DNA of 64,000 nt, taken from Coleophoma eucalyptorum (Eukaryota; Ascomycota; Leotiomycetes; Helotiales; Dermateaceae). Of this stretch, positions 14,901 through 25,438 are shown in pieces. The position numbers were made by a program, and so were the translations under genes. The notes under the pieces are model-generated. The model ran no database searches and was not told the DNA's origin. It worked only from the letters and a program-made list of their open reading frames with translations. The stretch covers positions 744,001 through 808,000 of the forward strand of contig JALRME010000011.1 of NCBI GenBank assembly GCA_026120035.1. The letters run 5' to 3'. Every line of letters starts with the position of its first letter. The stretch's first letter is position 1.

Positions 14901-15859
14901 TTAGGCTTTCCACTGCTTCCCAAGATCAGCCCAAACATCATCCTCCACGCCAGTAGCATGGTGGACAGCGTTCTTATCCTTCGGGGGACCTGGATCCATA
15001 AACGTCTCCACTTTCCTAACTGATTTCCCAACCTCCAAAATCGTTCCTCCCACATGCTCTTCTCCTTCCACCAAGTCCAACATAACCTTTGCCACATCCT
15101 CAGGCGTGACCCAGTCCTCGTTATCCTCCTCGATGAACTTCAGCTTCTCTGGATGCTCAGTCCACAATGGCGTCTTGATCAGACCAGGGGCGACGGCATT
15201 GACTCGGATCTTGGGTAGCGAGCCACGAGGTTCCTCCAGGCGGTATAACGAGCGTACAAAACCTTGAATGGCGTGTTTGGACGCTACATAAACGGGTGTG
15301 GGGAAGAAAGGGACCTGCCCGGCTACGGACGTAATGTGCGTGACCACACCCGGCTTGTTGGCAGCTAAGAAGTGCGAGATAGCTAGTTGCGTAGTGCGAA
15401 TTGGATGTGTGATGTTGATGTCGACCAGCGCGTAGCGTGAGTCCTCAATCTTGTCTTTCGACTGTCCCAGTCCTGGTGGATTCCAGAAATTGGTCCAAGG
15501 CTGGCAGTACTCATCAACCACGCATTCTGCCTCACGAAAGAGCTGTTACTCACCGGTTCATAGATACCAGCTCCAGGACACACGATATCAGCACCGCCGA
15601 AGGCCTTTGTCACCGTACCGAACATCTGTTCCAGCTGTCTCCAATCCGTCACGTCAGTCTTCTGAAAGACGGCTTTCGCACTACTCGCTGACGACGAGGA
15701 AGAATGGCGGGAAACCAATTCTTCGGCTTCTGGCCTCAAGCTCAAATCGGCGAAGAGCACATTGCAGCCTTTATTTAGCAATAGCCGTGCGAAACATAAG
15801 TTGATACCCGATCCCGCTCCTGTGACAATGGCAGTCTTTTTGGCTACTTGCATAGCCAT
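14901..15859 (-). CDS. Short-chain dehydrogenase/reductase (SDR)
   Basis: Predicted NAD(P)-dependent oxidoreductase of the classical SDR family, 301 aa, in two exons (15859-15554 and 15500-14901). The 53-nt intron starts GTGAGT. The dinucleotide-binding glycine motif TGAGSGIN is at residues 12-19; the usual last glycine is Asn. The catalytic set is in place: Ser160 (ITSVAG), Tyr173 and Lys177 (YVASK), with the normal S-13-Y-x3-K spacing. The substrate-side motif NAG reads PGAG. The start was chosen at the ATG 12 codons before the Rossmann motif; an in-frame extension exists upstream but lacks support. It resembles 15-hydroxyprostaglandin dehydrogenase-like fungal SDRs, so alcohol or ketone substrates are likely, but the substrate cannot be named. 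No neighbour suggests a pathway. Confidence 0.88.
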
Positions 15860-17295
15860 CTTGGGGGTTATAAATATGGGTAGTTCAGGAGGGACGATTA
15901 GAGTAGTGGAAGAGAAGAAGTGAATATGTCTTCTTGAAGCCGCCAAGGTGCATGATCAATCTTTTATATCTGGTGATACAGTCACGTTTGGCAAGCCCAG
16001 TTCTTTGCCGATCCGAAAACGGGGCTGCCATGTCAACATTTCGGTGGGAGGTATGCCGAGAAACCTCCTCACACATGTAACATACAGAGCCTTTGGAAAC
16101 AGGCCTGAATTTACTCCCAGAAAGCCATGGTTTTGGGAAACAGAGATGCAACCCAGAAAATTACAACAGTTATCTCGAATTAAATTTACATAACGTAGCC
16201 TTGCCAACAGCAAAAGGGCAGTATTTCGCAAAACAAAGTAACGAGGGGTCCAGGTCTGACATGCTTCCCTACCGTTTCGCGTCATTAACCCCGCATGCCC
16301 AACACCGTCGCCAACCCAACCCCACCTTGTATTCTCCTCCATAAACTCTCATTTGGGCAAAACAGGAAAGTAAAGCGACTGCTCCCCTCGCCCCACAGAG
16401 CCGGAACGCCTTTCTTCTGCCCAAGGACCAATTGCATAGAGCGGCCGAAGTATCAGATCATAAGAGCTAACATATCAACCTGCTATCGGTGCTCATGACG
16501 AGTCAGAAACAACTGCCGCAGAAGAAACACGAGTGGTGCGCCTAAAGAGGAAATCCCGCTCTACCTTCCCCAGACTTTCCCCCTCCCGCCCCCGTCTGGC
16601 TTGCTCCACCCATATTGCGGAGTGGTGCCAGCCGTAGGTACTACAGTATGTATGCAGTATCTATTTGGAAGAACTATGCTTCTTCTTAGGGTCTTCCAGA
16701 AGGAACTCAATGGGAAATCCTGCCAAAGAAGGTGTTTGGTTGAGTGATTCCTTGTTGCTTGGAAACTCGCACTGTCAGTATAGGACAGGCTCGCTTCCGA
16801 CCCATTGATGACGACAATGCCTGATGTGGAATAGAAACATCAATCAAATATTATCGCTATTAAGAACTTTTTACGTTTAGGCACATCTGTTTTGGGGAAG
16901 GAAACGAGACAATACACTTCTTTATTTGGCGGTACTCGGCAAAAGGCCATTCAAGGACTCGAAAGAGTCGTAGAAGAACCTCTACCTATCCGTAGTCTAT
17001 GAATACTCTCACAATACTTGTCGAGCCGTAATATGCCTAAGGAAATACTATAACTGTAACTTGCGGCACGGCTGCGTTTTGTAGATCATTAATTGAACCT
17101 AATTGCTATGCTGATATCTAAATGTGCTGGAGACAAAACAGGAAGATGGCAAATCGTCATTGTTGCGCTCTACTTTCTTTTTTTTTTAAAAAGCGGATAT
17201 TGTCAATTGTTGTAATCGTTAAGCTTTGGAAGAATGCGCACACTTGGTTCGGTGAAGTTATTGTTTATATGAGTACTTCTCTGATTTGTGGTATA

Positions 17296-17350
17296 TCCTT
17301 GTTAAGTATGTCCTTGTTAAGTATGTCCTTGTTAAGTATGTCCTTGTTAA
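17296..17350. repeat. 15-bp tandem repeat, 3.7 copies
   Basis: The unit TCCTTGTTAAGTATG occurs three times perfectly and a fourth time for its first 10 bases, head to tail. It lies in an otherwise non-coding stretch, although one frame reads through it as a Met-Ser-Leu-Leu repeat. Confidence 0.95.
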
Positions 17351-18377
17351 TAGGAAATTTCGACTAAGTTTCCCTAAGCATCCCTAAGCATTTCCTTTAC
17401 CCAAGGGGACAAGGACCCAATTTTTGTATTTCTGCTTATTGACTCCTCCACAAGCTCTAAATGCCAAGAATCGGAATCAGATCAGCCAATTGATAATCCT
17501 TTACTGCGAAACATCTCCCGGGGAAAGTCGAAGAGCCCGTAAACAAAAGCTCTTTTCCCTATAGAAGCCACGGAGATAATCTTGGGGAGGTTAAGAGCTG
17601 CTCATTGTGCTGCCCAAACTTTCCAAATTGCCTTCAACAGCCCAGATGGACTCAAAGGGTCAAAGAAGAGGACCGGATCTTACTCCGGTGCTGAATTCAA
17701 AGTTAAGGGCTTCATTGTTGGTCAGGATGGCATAAAAAAAGAGGCGCTGGAGGTGCTTTCCAGAATTCCAGTGGTAGTCAGTCTATCGACTGTGATAAGC
17801 CCACCTTAGCAGATAAACACACATGCAGGATAGCCGCCCCGAATTATGGGGAAGAATATAGCGCAGCCTCCCTTAGCCTAACAAGAGAAATCGCCGAAGC
17901 GCTGATTGATGATGCGCTAGGGATGTATCTACTAGCTACAAAGGACCTAGAGAATTCTTCCAGTCTACACGGTTTTTTTGCTTGTGGTTTCCTACCAAAT
18001 CACTACATTTGTATACAGAAGAGTGGCTTTGATATCTGCAAAGCGCTTACATCTCTTCCAAAAAATCCTGAGATTAACGCTTCGGCGAGAAGCACTATGT
18101 TTTCCTAGGCATTGAATCATCCATAGGCTCATGCGGTGAAAAGTACTTGCTCAGTATCACCGAGCGAAATGGAATTTGAGTGTAATCAGAGTGTTTGTGC
18201 CCAGTCCAACACTAGAATCTAGTGTGCACCACCCAACCTGCCTTGGCTACCCGAGCAACGAAATTGGCAACGCTGTAAAAATCTTCCATCCTTCAAGAAC
18301 CATTATACATGAAAAGGGAATCCCTCCTTACAAATCTGTGGATTATTACGAAAGTAGAAATCAATGCTCTATCAAAG

Positions 18378-18420
18378 AATAAGGATAAAGACAAAGATAA
18401 AGATAAAGATGTAAATAAAG
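18378..18420. repeat. Degenerate AAAGAT/AAGATA hexamer repeat
   Basis: A purine-rich run of imperfect 6-bp units (GATAAA/GACAAA/GTAAAT) lies about 200 bp upstream of the RlpA-like gene. It is a low-complexity repeat. A role in that gene's promoter is possible but not shown. Confidence 0.7.
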
Positions 18421-18619
18421 GTAGAGTTAAAGTTGGGAGCCACTCCCCTAAAAGGGCGCCACAATTATTAGCGGATTATGGAGAAATTCATTCCCCCAAA
18501 ACAGGTCATGAACCCTGACAATCTCTACGCGCCCAACTCCGGGCCTCCCCTTCATTCACTCCCTATCTTCCAACGCCTACCCACTATGTACATTCGTTCA
18601 AGGCTTTAATAACAACAAA

Positions 18620-19387
18620 ATGATCGATCTCTCGTCTCACGACGAAAGTAAAACTCACCAGCTGCCAGAATGGGAGGGCCAGCCCGCCGCGTCGAAGAAG
18701 GGGATCTTCTCGGGGCTGTTCGCGACGAAAGCGACTGCTACGCCAGGAGGAAAGGTTCCAGTTGCGGAGACTGGAGCAGATATGGAGATGCCGGCGAAGG
18801 CTACACTCACTGAGAGATTCAATCGCGCATTGCCGCCGAATCGCAAGTATTTCGGAATAACCCGCAAGGTACTGCTGCTGGCTCTTGCTGGCCTCCTGGC
18901 ATTGCTGGTGCTTGTTCTGGGTTTGGGACTGGGTCTGGGGTTGAAGAAGCATTCGTATGTATTCTCTGCTTTCTCGGGGGGATTTGACTTGAGGCTAAGC
19001 CGATTGATTGAAAGATCTGGGAAGAACCTCCCGCTACCGTCGAATACCGATACTTTCACGGGCGACCTCACCTACTACGCGCCCGGCCTTGGTGCGTGTG
19101 GAATAACGTCCAGCAGCACGGATGCCATCTGTGCAGTATCGCATATCATATTCGATGCTGCACAAGGAAGTAGCTCGAATCCCAATTCGAATCCATTGTG
19201 CGGGAAGAAGATACGGATAACAAGATATAATGAAGCTGTTAATGCAGAAAGAAGTGTCGACGTTACCGTAGTGGATCGCTGTGTCGGCTGTGTAGCAGAC
19301 GATCTGGATCTCAGTCTGTCCATGTTCACTCAGCTTGCGGATGAGAGTCTAGGTCGTGTTACGGGTACATGGGCGTGGTTGAACTGA
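18620..19387 (+). CDS. Membrane-anchored RlpA/expansin-like double-psi beta-barrel protein
   Basis: Single-exon gene for 255 aa. Residues 1-83 are a hydrophilic, probably cytosolic tail. Residues 84-108 form one very hydrophobic Leu/Gly/Val-rich membrane segment, and residues 147-255 form an RlpA-like/barwin-related double-psi beta-barrel. Diagnostic blocks are GDLTYYAPGLGACG at 148-161 and VVDRCVGCVADDLDLS at 217-232, with cysteine pairs typical of fungal rare-lipoprotein-A-like secreted proteins. The arrangement suggests a type II membrane protein with the barrel outside, facing the cell wall. Family members are thought to bind polysaccharide; catalytic activity is not implied. Many fungal relatives have a cleaved signal peptide instead of this long cytoplasmic tail. 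Confidence 0.85.
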   Translation: MIDLSSHDESKTHQLPEWEGQPAASKKGIFSGLFATKATATPGGKVPVAETGADMEMPAKATLTERFNRALPPNRKYFGITRKVLLLALAGLLALLVLVLGLGLGLGLKKHSYVFSAFSGGFDLRLSRLIERSGKNLPLPSNTDTFTGDLTYYAPGLGACGITSSSTDAICAVSHIIFDAAQGSSSNPNSNPLCGKKIRITRYNEAVNAERSVDVTVVDRCVGCVADDLDLSLSMFTQLADESLGRVTGTWAWLN

Positions 19388-20457
19388 GTCCTGTATCCTG
19401 GGGATATATATGAGACTGTGCTACTCGACAATATCTTATGTTGACTATGTGGCTATACCTATTTAATTTTATTGTTAATCGTAAAGATACCCGTTCTTCT
19501 TCTCGTAGACTTGGGCCCTTCCAATCCGGACATGGAATGAATGTTGGCAGCTCCAAGGCAGTATAGCCGGTTCCGCCGGACAATTGTTTCTTCGTACGAG
19601 CATGCTGTTACGGCCGTCACTTAGTTATACGTGATACGACAATTCTTCTCCGAGCACCTGGCCCACCTAAAAGCTAGGTAGGTATGGATCATCATGCGAT
19701 GAATGGTGACAGCGGCGGCTACCGATGGAAGCAAGCTGCAAATCCTTCAATTCTGGGGATTGGGGGAGGCTCGAGAGAGATGATGTAGCTAAGTCTAGAC
19801 CTGGACACGTTCGGAGAAGATTAATCAGCACACATTGGCATGAATACGAAAAGGACTACGGTAGAAGTAAAAAGAGTCTTACGATGGAGTTTGACGGCGA
19901 GGAAGAGCCTCGGCATACTGTAGGTGAGGTGGCTCTCGTGTCAACGTCATGCCGTGACATGCATGCTTTTTTTGTAGTTCCACTGAATCTCCCGCTTACA
20001 TCACAGGTGCATGATAAACCTTCTTTTTGTTAAGGCCACCAATGTCCTATCACTGTCGCGGTCCTATCGCCGACAAAGCAACAGCCTTCTTTTCGGATAT
20101 TGGCCTCGAAACATGCAAATCATTGCAATACCTAGCTGTTAAACGGCAATTGATTATCCAAATGCTGGTCCTGGCAGCCAAAGCCTCCTTCCCGAATCTG
20201 AAGTTTGGATGGCATCAAGGGTGAAAATCTTCGGATTGCTCATACGTAACTGACTTGCGGCTAATTATTACTTCCCTTACGGCTTGAAGTCGGCAGAAGC
20301 TCTCGAAGTATAATACGATGGAATGCCCCATCCAAACGTAGGTATTTTCTTGCCATCACACTACCCCTCCATACCAGCAACACTTACAGCTCACGACCCA
20401 ATTCAACTTCACGATACAGAAAACCCATTACCTTTGTTCCAACCACCAAACTCCAAT
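19388..20457. other. Intergenic region
   Basis: No recognised gene. A 102-codon ATG frame at 19725-20033 (+) has no known domain and no splice support. The segment just before 20458 is CA/CT-rich and is likely the 5' untranslated leader of the DJ-1-type gene. Confidence 0.5.
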
Positions 20458-21201
20458 ATGTCTCCTAAGGTTCTTTTCATCCTTACGTCTCACGACAAGA
20501 TGGGCAACACCGGAAAGCCAACCGGATGGTACTTGGTAAGCCCCGCATGATCTGGTGCAGAACTCCTCCTAACCAGACACCAGCCTGAGTTCGCACACCC
20601 ATACGAGGCTCTAGAAGGCCATGCCGAGATCGTCATTGCATCTCCCAATGGAGGTGCTGCACCATTAGATCCTGCCTCAGTCGAACTCTTCAAGGCCGAT
20701 GAAAGCTCCATGTCATTCTTTAACACCAAAAAGTCACTGTGGGAGAATACCGCCAAGCTCTCAGACTTCCTTGGAAAGGCAAAGGAATTCGATGCCATCT
20801 TCTTCGTTGGCGGCCACGGTCCTATGTGGGATCTTGCGGTTGATGCCACCAGCCACAAGCTGATCAATGAATTCGCCGACGAAAACAAGGTTATTTCTGC
20901 AGTCTGCCATGGTCCTGCTGCTTTGACCCAGGTCAAGCTCTCCAATGGCAAGCATCTTCTGGCCGGCGAGCCCGTAACCGGATTTTCCAACACTGAGGAG
21001 ATTGCTGTAGGATTGATGGAGGCTATGCCTTTCAGCTTGGAGGATGCTTTGAACGAGGGATCTGGCGGAAAGTACACCAAGGCTGCAGAGGATTGGTCTC
21101 CCTATGTTGCAATTGGCAGAGGCGGAAAGTTGATTACTGGCCAAAACCCAGCCAGTGCTTCTGAGGTTGGCAAGGCTATCAAGAAGGCCATCGGTGCTTA
21201 G
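20458..21201 (+). CDS. DJ-1/PfpI family protein, Hsp31-like (class I glutamine amidotransferase-like fold)
   Basis: 231 aa in two exons (20458-20535, 20584-21201). A 48-nt GTAAGC intron is cut after TGWYL so that PEFAHPYE follows, as in Hsp31 proteins. The candidate catalytic triad is complete: Glu28 in PEFAHP, nucleophile Cys134 and His135 in AVCHGP. The GGHGPMWDL loop is also present. The known family role is glutathione-independent glyoxalase (methylglyoxal to lactate) or chaperone and deglycase-like activity in stress; which applies here is not visible. Length fits the family (about 230-240 aa). The ATG is the first in the frame with a plausible leader. No operon-like partner; the pirin gene follows on the same strand after a 0.7-kb gap. 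Confidence 0.92.
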
Positions 21202-21880
21202 ACAAATAATAGCCTTTCATAAATAACAATTAAAATACCCATTCCCAATTCGTATCCTTGACCGAGTGGGACAAATGGCAACTCGCTTTGAAAATATAAT
21301 CGCATGGTCCGAATGGATTAAATTATTACCTATTCCATACTATTCCCCGTACTAGACAGCAGGGTTGGTGGGTAAAGTAATTTCCGTACCAAGGGCGATG
21401 AAAGCAGCGGCAGAGATTTAGGATTCAGTCACAATTATAACATCACTAACACCTCAGGTAATCAGCTACGATATATATCTGGTGTTGGTAACTGAACTAC
21501 TGATGCCAGAGCTCTTAATGATGATGACAAATCTTGTCGGCCGAAACAATCTTGTAGTATTCGGCTACTGACTGGTGTTTGGGGGCCAATGTGACGAATG
21601 GAAGTTGATTTGGTAATGATGCAAGTGGGTGATTACAAGCGAAGTGGAGGGGACTCGTGCAATCAGTCAATCGTGAGTGATGCATTTCTCAGCCTTGTTC
21701 AGCCTCGTCCCATTTACAATTCTGAATCAGCGCTGACAATCCTCTTGCTCGACCCCTCGGGTCTTAGTCTTCACTCCTGATGGTACAAAGCTGGAAATCT
21801 CGAACATTCTTTTCCCTTTCCTCTTCTCTACTTCTGTGTGTCCTGTATTCCTATATCTATCACTCTTCGACTCTCACTCC
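21202..21880. other. Intergenic region between DJ-1-type and pirin genes
   Basis: This spacer holds the 3' end of the DJ-1-type transcript and the pirin promoter and leader, which becomes pyrimidine-rich from about 21,790. No gene or repeat was seen. Confidence 0.5.
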
Positions 21881-23562
21881 ATGAAGCTGTTCACATTTCT
21901 TTGCACAATCACAATCGCAATCCTGTCCATCGTGTTTAAGGATTCCGCAATCGATTTATATACGCGCCTTAGAAGATCAACCACGAATTCAACAATTGAG
22001 AACGTGCTTATCATACCTCACTCCAACCCTTCAAATATGACTGTCGTCCGTGGGATTCGCAAGGCCTTTCTCGCCATTGAGCAAGCTGAGGGCGATGGGG
22101 CGCGGGTGCGACGCAGTGTCGGGACCCCAGCGCTGCGCAACTTCTCGCCTTTTCTGATGCTTGACCACTTCAATGTGCAGCCACCAGCTGGATTCCCAGA
22201 TCACCCTCACAGGTACGTACGCGAATTGATGGAAATGATGGCATCTACTAACATTGCACAGGGGGCAAGAAACAATTACCTACCTCCTCTCCGGCGCCGT
22301 CGACCACGAAGACTTTGCCGGCAATGCAGGCTCGATCGAGAAGGGCGACTTACAATTCATGACAGCTGGCAAGGGGATTATGCATGCAGAGATGCCACGA
22401 GCGAGCGCCGATGGAAGCTCCGTTACTGGCTTACAGCTGTGGGTTGATCTGCCTGAGAAATTGAAGAGCTGCGAGCCGCGGTATCGAGATTTGAAGGCAT
22501 CGGAGATCCCGTCAGTCGATATCGATGATGACAAGGTCCACATCAAGGTTATTTCTGGACAGAGTCATGGTGTGGATAGTGTGCAGGAGCTTTCCTACAC
22601 GCCTGTCTGGATGTTGGATATTGAGATCAAGCCCGGCGGAAAAGTGGTGCAAAGTCTTCCCCAGAAGTGGAATGCTTTCGCCTATACCCTGAATGGCAAC
22701 ACCGCATTTGGCGTGGGTGCGGAGAAAACAACTATTGGACGATACCACAATGTCGTTTTTGAGCAAGAGGGAGATGAGATTGTTGCAGAGGTCTCTGCTG
22801 ATGAGAAGGAGAATGGTCATTTCAGTAAGTTACAATACTTCCTTTTCTCGCTTATATCCACACTCCGTTAAGCGAGTATTTTGATCTTTGCCATATGGCA
22901 ATCATCAAAATGTCTCCTGCAGCCAGCCACCAGTCAACTGCCACAGCAACATGATATGGCTTATGCGTACAAGCGGGGTTTCCAAGTACTCTTCGTTTAA
23001 ATTTTCGCTGCCGCTATCTTGCTCCAGCAAAAGTACCTCCTCACGGTTTCCGGGGAAAAACATCAAAAAAATGAAATGTGAACTTTGCGTTCGCCGGGAA
23101 TCGAACCCGGGGCCCATCGATGTTGTAAATCCTCGAAGAGGAAATGGCAACGATGGATTTTACCACTAAACCACAAACGCTTGAAGCGAGCGAACTTGCT
23201 GCTTTTGTTAGGGTGGAATGCGCAATTTCAGATTATAAAAGGCCAGATTTCTGTGTGGCGAGTGCCGCAGCTCATACCTCGAAAGAGGATAAGTGGGTTT
23301 CTTAGTAGCACGGGAAGCGATGACCAGGGCATTGGGGGCTTATTCTTTCGCTGTCTCATTCGGTTTGGGTAATATATACTAACATACAACAGTTCTTGTA
23401 GCAGGTGTTCCTCTCGATCAGAAAATAGTCCAATACGGTCCTTTTGTCGTCAGTAGCCAGGATCAGGTCTATCAAGCACTCATGGACTATCAGACCCATT
23501 CGAATGGCTTTGAGCGAGCAAAGAACTGGCAGAGTGAGATTGGGAAACGAGCTATTCATTAG
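21881..23562 (+). CDS. Pirin family protein
   Basis: Bicupin of the pirin family, 354 aa, in three exons (21881-22212, 22262-22824, 23393-23562). Metal-ligand blocks are intact: HPHRG spans the first splice junction, and the second block is GIMHAEMP. These give the three His and one Glu that hold Fe in known pirins. The C-terminal block ILVAGVPLDQKIVQYGPFVV is restored only by splicing out intron 2, which confirms the last exon. Intron 1 is 49 nt with a CTAAC branch; intron 2 is 568 nt with a perfect TACTAAC and carries a tRNA gene on the other strand. Family roles include a redox-sensing transcriptional cofactor or quercetinase. The chosen start gives a hydrophobic N-terminal segment (possible signal anchor); an in-frame ATG at 22037 gives the usual pirin N-terminus and is a real alternative. 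Confidence 0.92.
23065..23071 (-). terminator. RNA polymerase III terminator (T7)
   Basis: Seven T residues on the minus strand begin about 15 nt after the 3' end of the tRNA-Gly gene, the expected place and length for a Pol III stop signal. Confidence 0.75.
23086..23180 (-). tRNA. tRNA-Gly (anticodon GCC) with a 24-nt intron
   Basis: The 95-nt gene reads on the minus strand as a full cloverleaf. The acceptor GCGTTTG pairs with the 3' strand. The D-arm/A-box contains TGGTTTAGTGG, the anticodon stem CATCG/CGATG encloses TTGCCAT, and the T-arm/B-box contains GGTTCGATTCC. The anticodon GCC lies at 23146-23148 (as GGC on the plus strand). A 24-nt intron (23121-23144) sits after position 37, the canonical site for nuclear tRNA introns. 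Removing it leaves 71 nt, the normal size for eukaryotic tRNA-Gly without CCA. It lies entirely inside intron 2 of the pirin gene, in antisense orientation. Confidence 0.97.
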
Positions 23563-24330
23563 TGATCAGTAGTACTCAAAATCATGTAAAAAATGTCAAG
23601 AAAATCAACTCAGTGTTATTATTTTAGAATATCTAACTCCTCCTGGCAGCTTTTGTGATTCAAGTATACAGCATGGCACAACTGTACCTCATTTCCCTAA
23701 CCTTTGCCATTCAATTTCCGTCAAGTTTTGCTTCCACTCGTTCATTGGCATATTGCCGTCAATCCCATCGTTCCTATGTATTTCTAACTACTAATTTCCA
23801 CTAGAACTGTTTATTTGGTGGATATACCTTATCCCCGCAAACACGCTTCGACTTTTTAAGCAAACTGATTTAGAATTCTTCGCCAATTCACTCCCTTCTT
23901 TCAGCCTCCCAGAATTGGTTCGTAGTCAAGTGAAATCATGATTGAACTCCAAACTCTCATAAATCTCCTACTTTGTTTAAGGAATTTTTATGCACAAAGC
24001 TACTCTAAGAAGCTCATAGGCATTTATGGCAGCGGCAAGTTCTGAAAATTCCGGGTTTGGGGGGGGGGGGGTTGTTTGAGTATGATTGAACTTCCATTTG
24101 CAATTTTTAATTCTAAGCATCTTGCACATCTTACCATAAGTTTACCGCCTATTTAAAAATTTGTTGCTCGTATGAATACTGAAATTGTGCTTTTACGATA
24201 ATCCACACTACTTGATATGATCTTGCCGTAGCTAATGTAAAGGCCAGGAAATTATGCCTGTTCTCAATCTCAAGCAGCACTATCTTTAGCCCTCTAGAAC
24301 TTACATGAGCCCTCTCTTTTCAAAAATAGT
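23563..24330. other. Intergenic region with a G homopolymer
   Basis: Between two gene 3' ends (convergent pirin and Rossmann protein genes). It holds a 13-G run at 24059-24071; otherwise it is AT-rich with no gene seen. Confidence 0.5.
24059..24071. repeat. Poly-G tract (13)
   Basis: An uninterrupted run of 13 G lies in the spacer between two convergent genes. The exact length may be affected by sequencing error. Confidence 0.8.
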
Positions 24331-25090
24331 TTAGGCCCCAAACTCTTTGATCTCTGAGTTTGTCAAAGTCTGATCTTTAATCCCATCCACAGCAGCGCGA
24401 ATCGTTGCCCTACCTACCACGTCAACTCCAACAGACGGAGCAAGGCCACGGAACACATCCCTGAGATTGAACTCCTTTTGAAGAACAAGACCGAGTCGCA
24501 TAATACAAGTCTCAAAAGTATCCGGATGCTTCTCAGCATAGCTTATTAGCTCATTTTCCACTTGACCCTAAGTAAACGAATCAGTAAGAGCTATTTCCAT
24601 CGGATCACGAGAATCATGAAGACCAACCCGAATGCGTCGAAAATCTTGCATAACCCACAACGGGGCTGTTTGATCTCTTTGGGCACCGCCACCACTCAAA
24701 TATATGAATCGAAATTTCTTCCCAGGGGCAGCCTTTGCTAACAGTGCGTCTATAGCGACCGTTGTGTAATCGATACTGACTTTCTTCGTATCGGAGTTAA
24801 CGGCTTTAGGAACGACTCCCAGCGACCTTTGTCTTTGTTAGTGGAAGGCGCGAACCGCAGTATAGAGATTCGGGATACCAGATACACGCATCAGCACCTC
24901 CAATGTCTTGAATTATTGAGTCGGAATACGAAAGGAAGTCTTCCATGATGACTACTTTCAGCTTTGGGTCGCTGACAGGAAGCTGCCGCCTAGACAGCGC
25001 TACAATCGAAGTTATAGCTGGCTTTTGGAGGCACTGCGCGAGTATTTCACGCCCAATGAAACCTGATGAGCCATATAGAACAATCTTCAT
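24331..25090 (-). CDS. NAD(P)-binding Rossmann protein (NmrA/atypical SDR-like)
   Basis: Small atypical SDR of 215 aa in three exons (25090-24879, 24826-24628, 24567-24331) with introns of 52 and 60 nt. The N-terminal motif GSSGFIG (residues 8-14) is the nucleotide-binding GxxGxxG. The block FRFIYLSGGGAQRD follows, and MQDFRRIRGQVENEL is made only after correct splicing of intron 2. There is no YxxxK catalytic pair, as is usual for NmrA/YbjT-like members, which act as redox sensors or epimerase-like enzymes. The start is the ATG at the beginning of the first beta strand. Substrate and pathway unknown. It borders the catabolic cluster but is not clearly part of it. Confidence 0.85.
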
Positions 25091-25438
25091 TTTGTCGAAG
25101 GATAACTATTGCGTATATGTCGGATGTTTAAAGAAAGAGGTGTTGATTGAGCATTCCGAGATGTTGGCTCGAAGGTTTTCGTGGGCTGCGGCGCAGATTC
25201 AAATTAACTTACAACTATCTACCGGTCTAACTGTCTTCCCGCCCCCGTCAGCTGATATATCCACGCCTCTCTCTGACACTAGTAAAGTCAATTGTGCATT
25301 ATCCATCATCTCATATTCTCTGTCGAAGGCCTCCCGCTGTGGCGATAGGATAATTTTCAACAGCTTTCTCTGACTGGGATTTATAAAATCTTAATTTCTT
25401 ATGGGATGATAATTTAATAACATGAGTATTCTCAAGCT
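25091..25438. other. Spacer
   Basis: 348 bp between the 5' end of the Rossmann protein gene and the 3' end of the CoA-transferase gene (both minus). It holds the promoter of the former. No other feature seen. Confidence 0.5.

Larger units (their letters stand above)
15860..18619. other. Intergenic region with short tandem repeats
   Basis: No supported gene. It contains a 15-bp tandem repeat (17296-17350), a duplicated 10-mer TCCCTAAGCA just after it, and a purine-rich GATAAA/AAAGAT run near 18380-18420. Short open frames around 17582-18108 look weakly protein-like but are broken by stops and have no recognised domain; they might be a relic of a decayed gene. Confidence 0.5.

Noticed and set aside
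17582..18108. Possible broken gene relic (two weakly protein-like frames)
   Set aside because: No identifiable family, frames interrupted by stops without splice sites; cannot be called a pseudogene.
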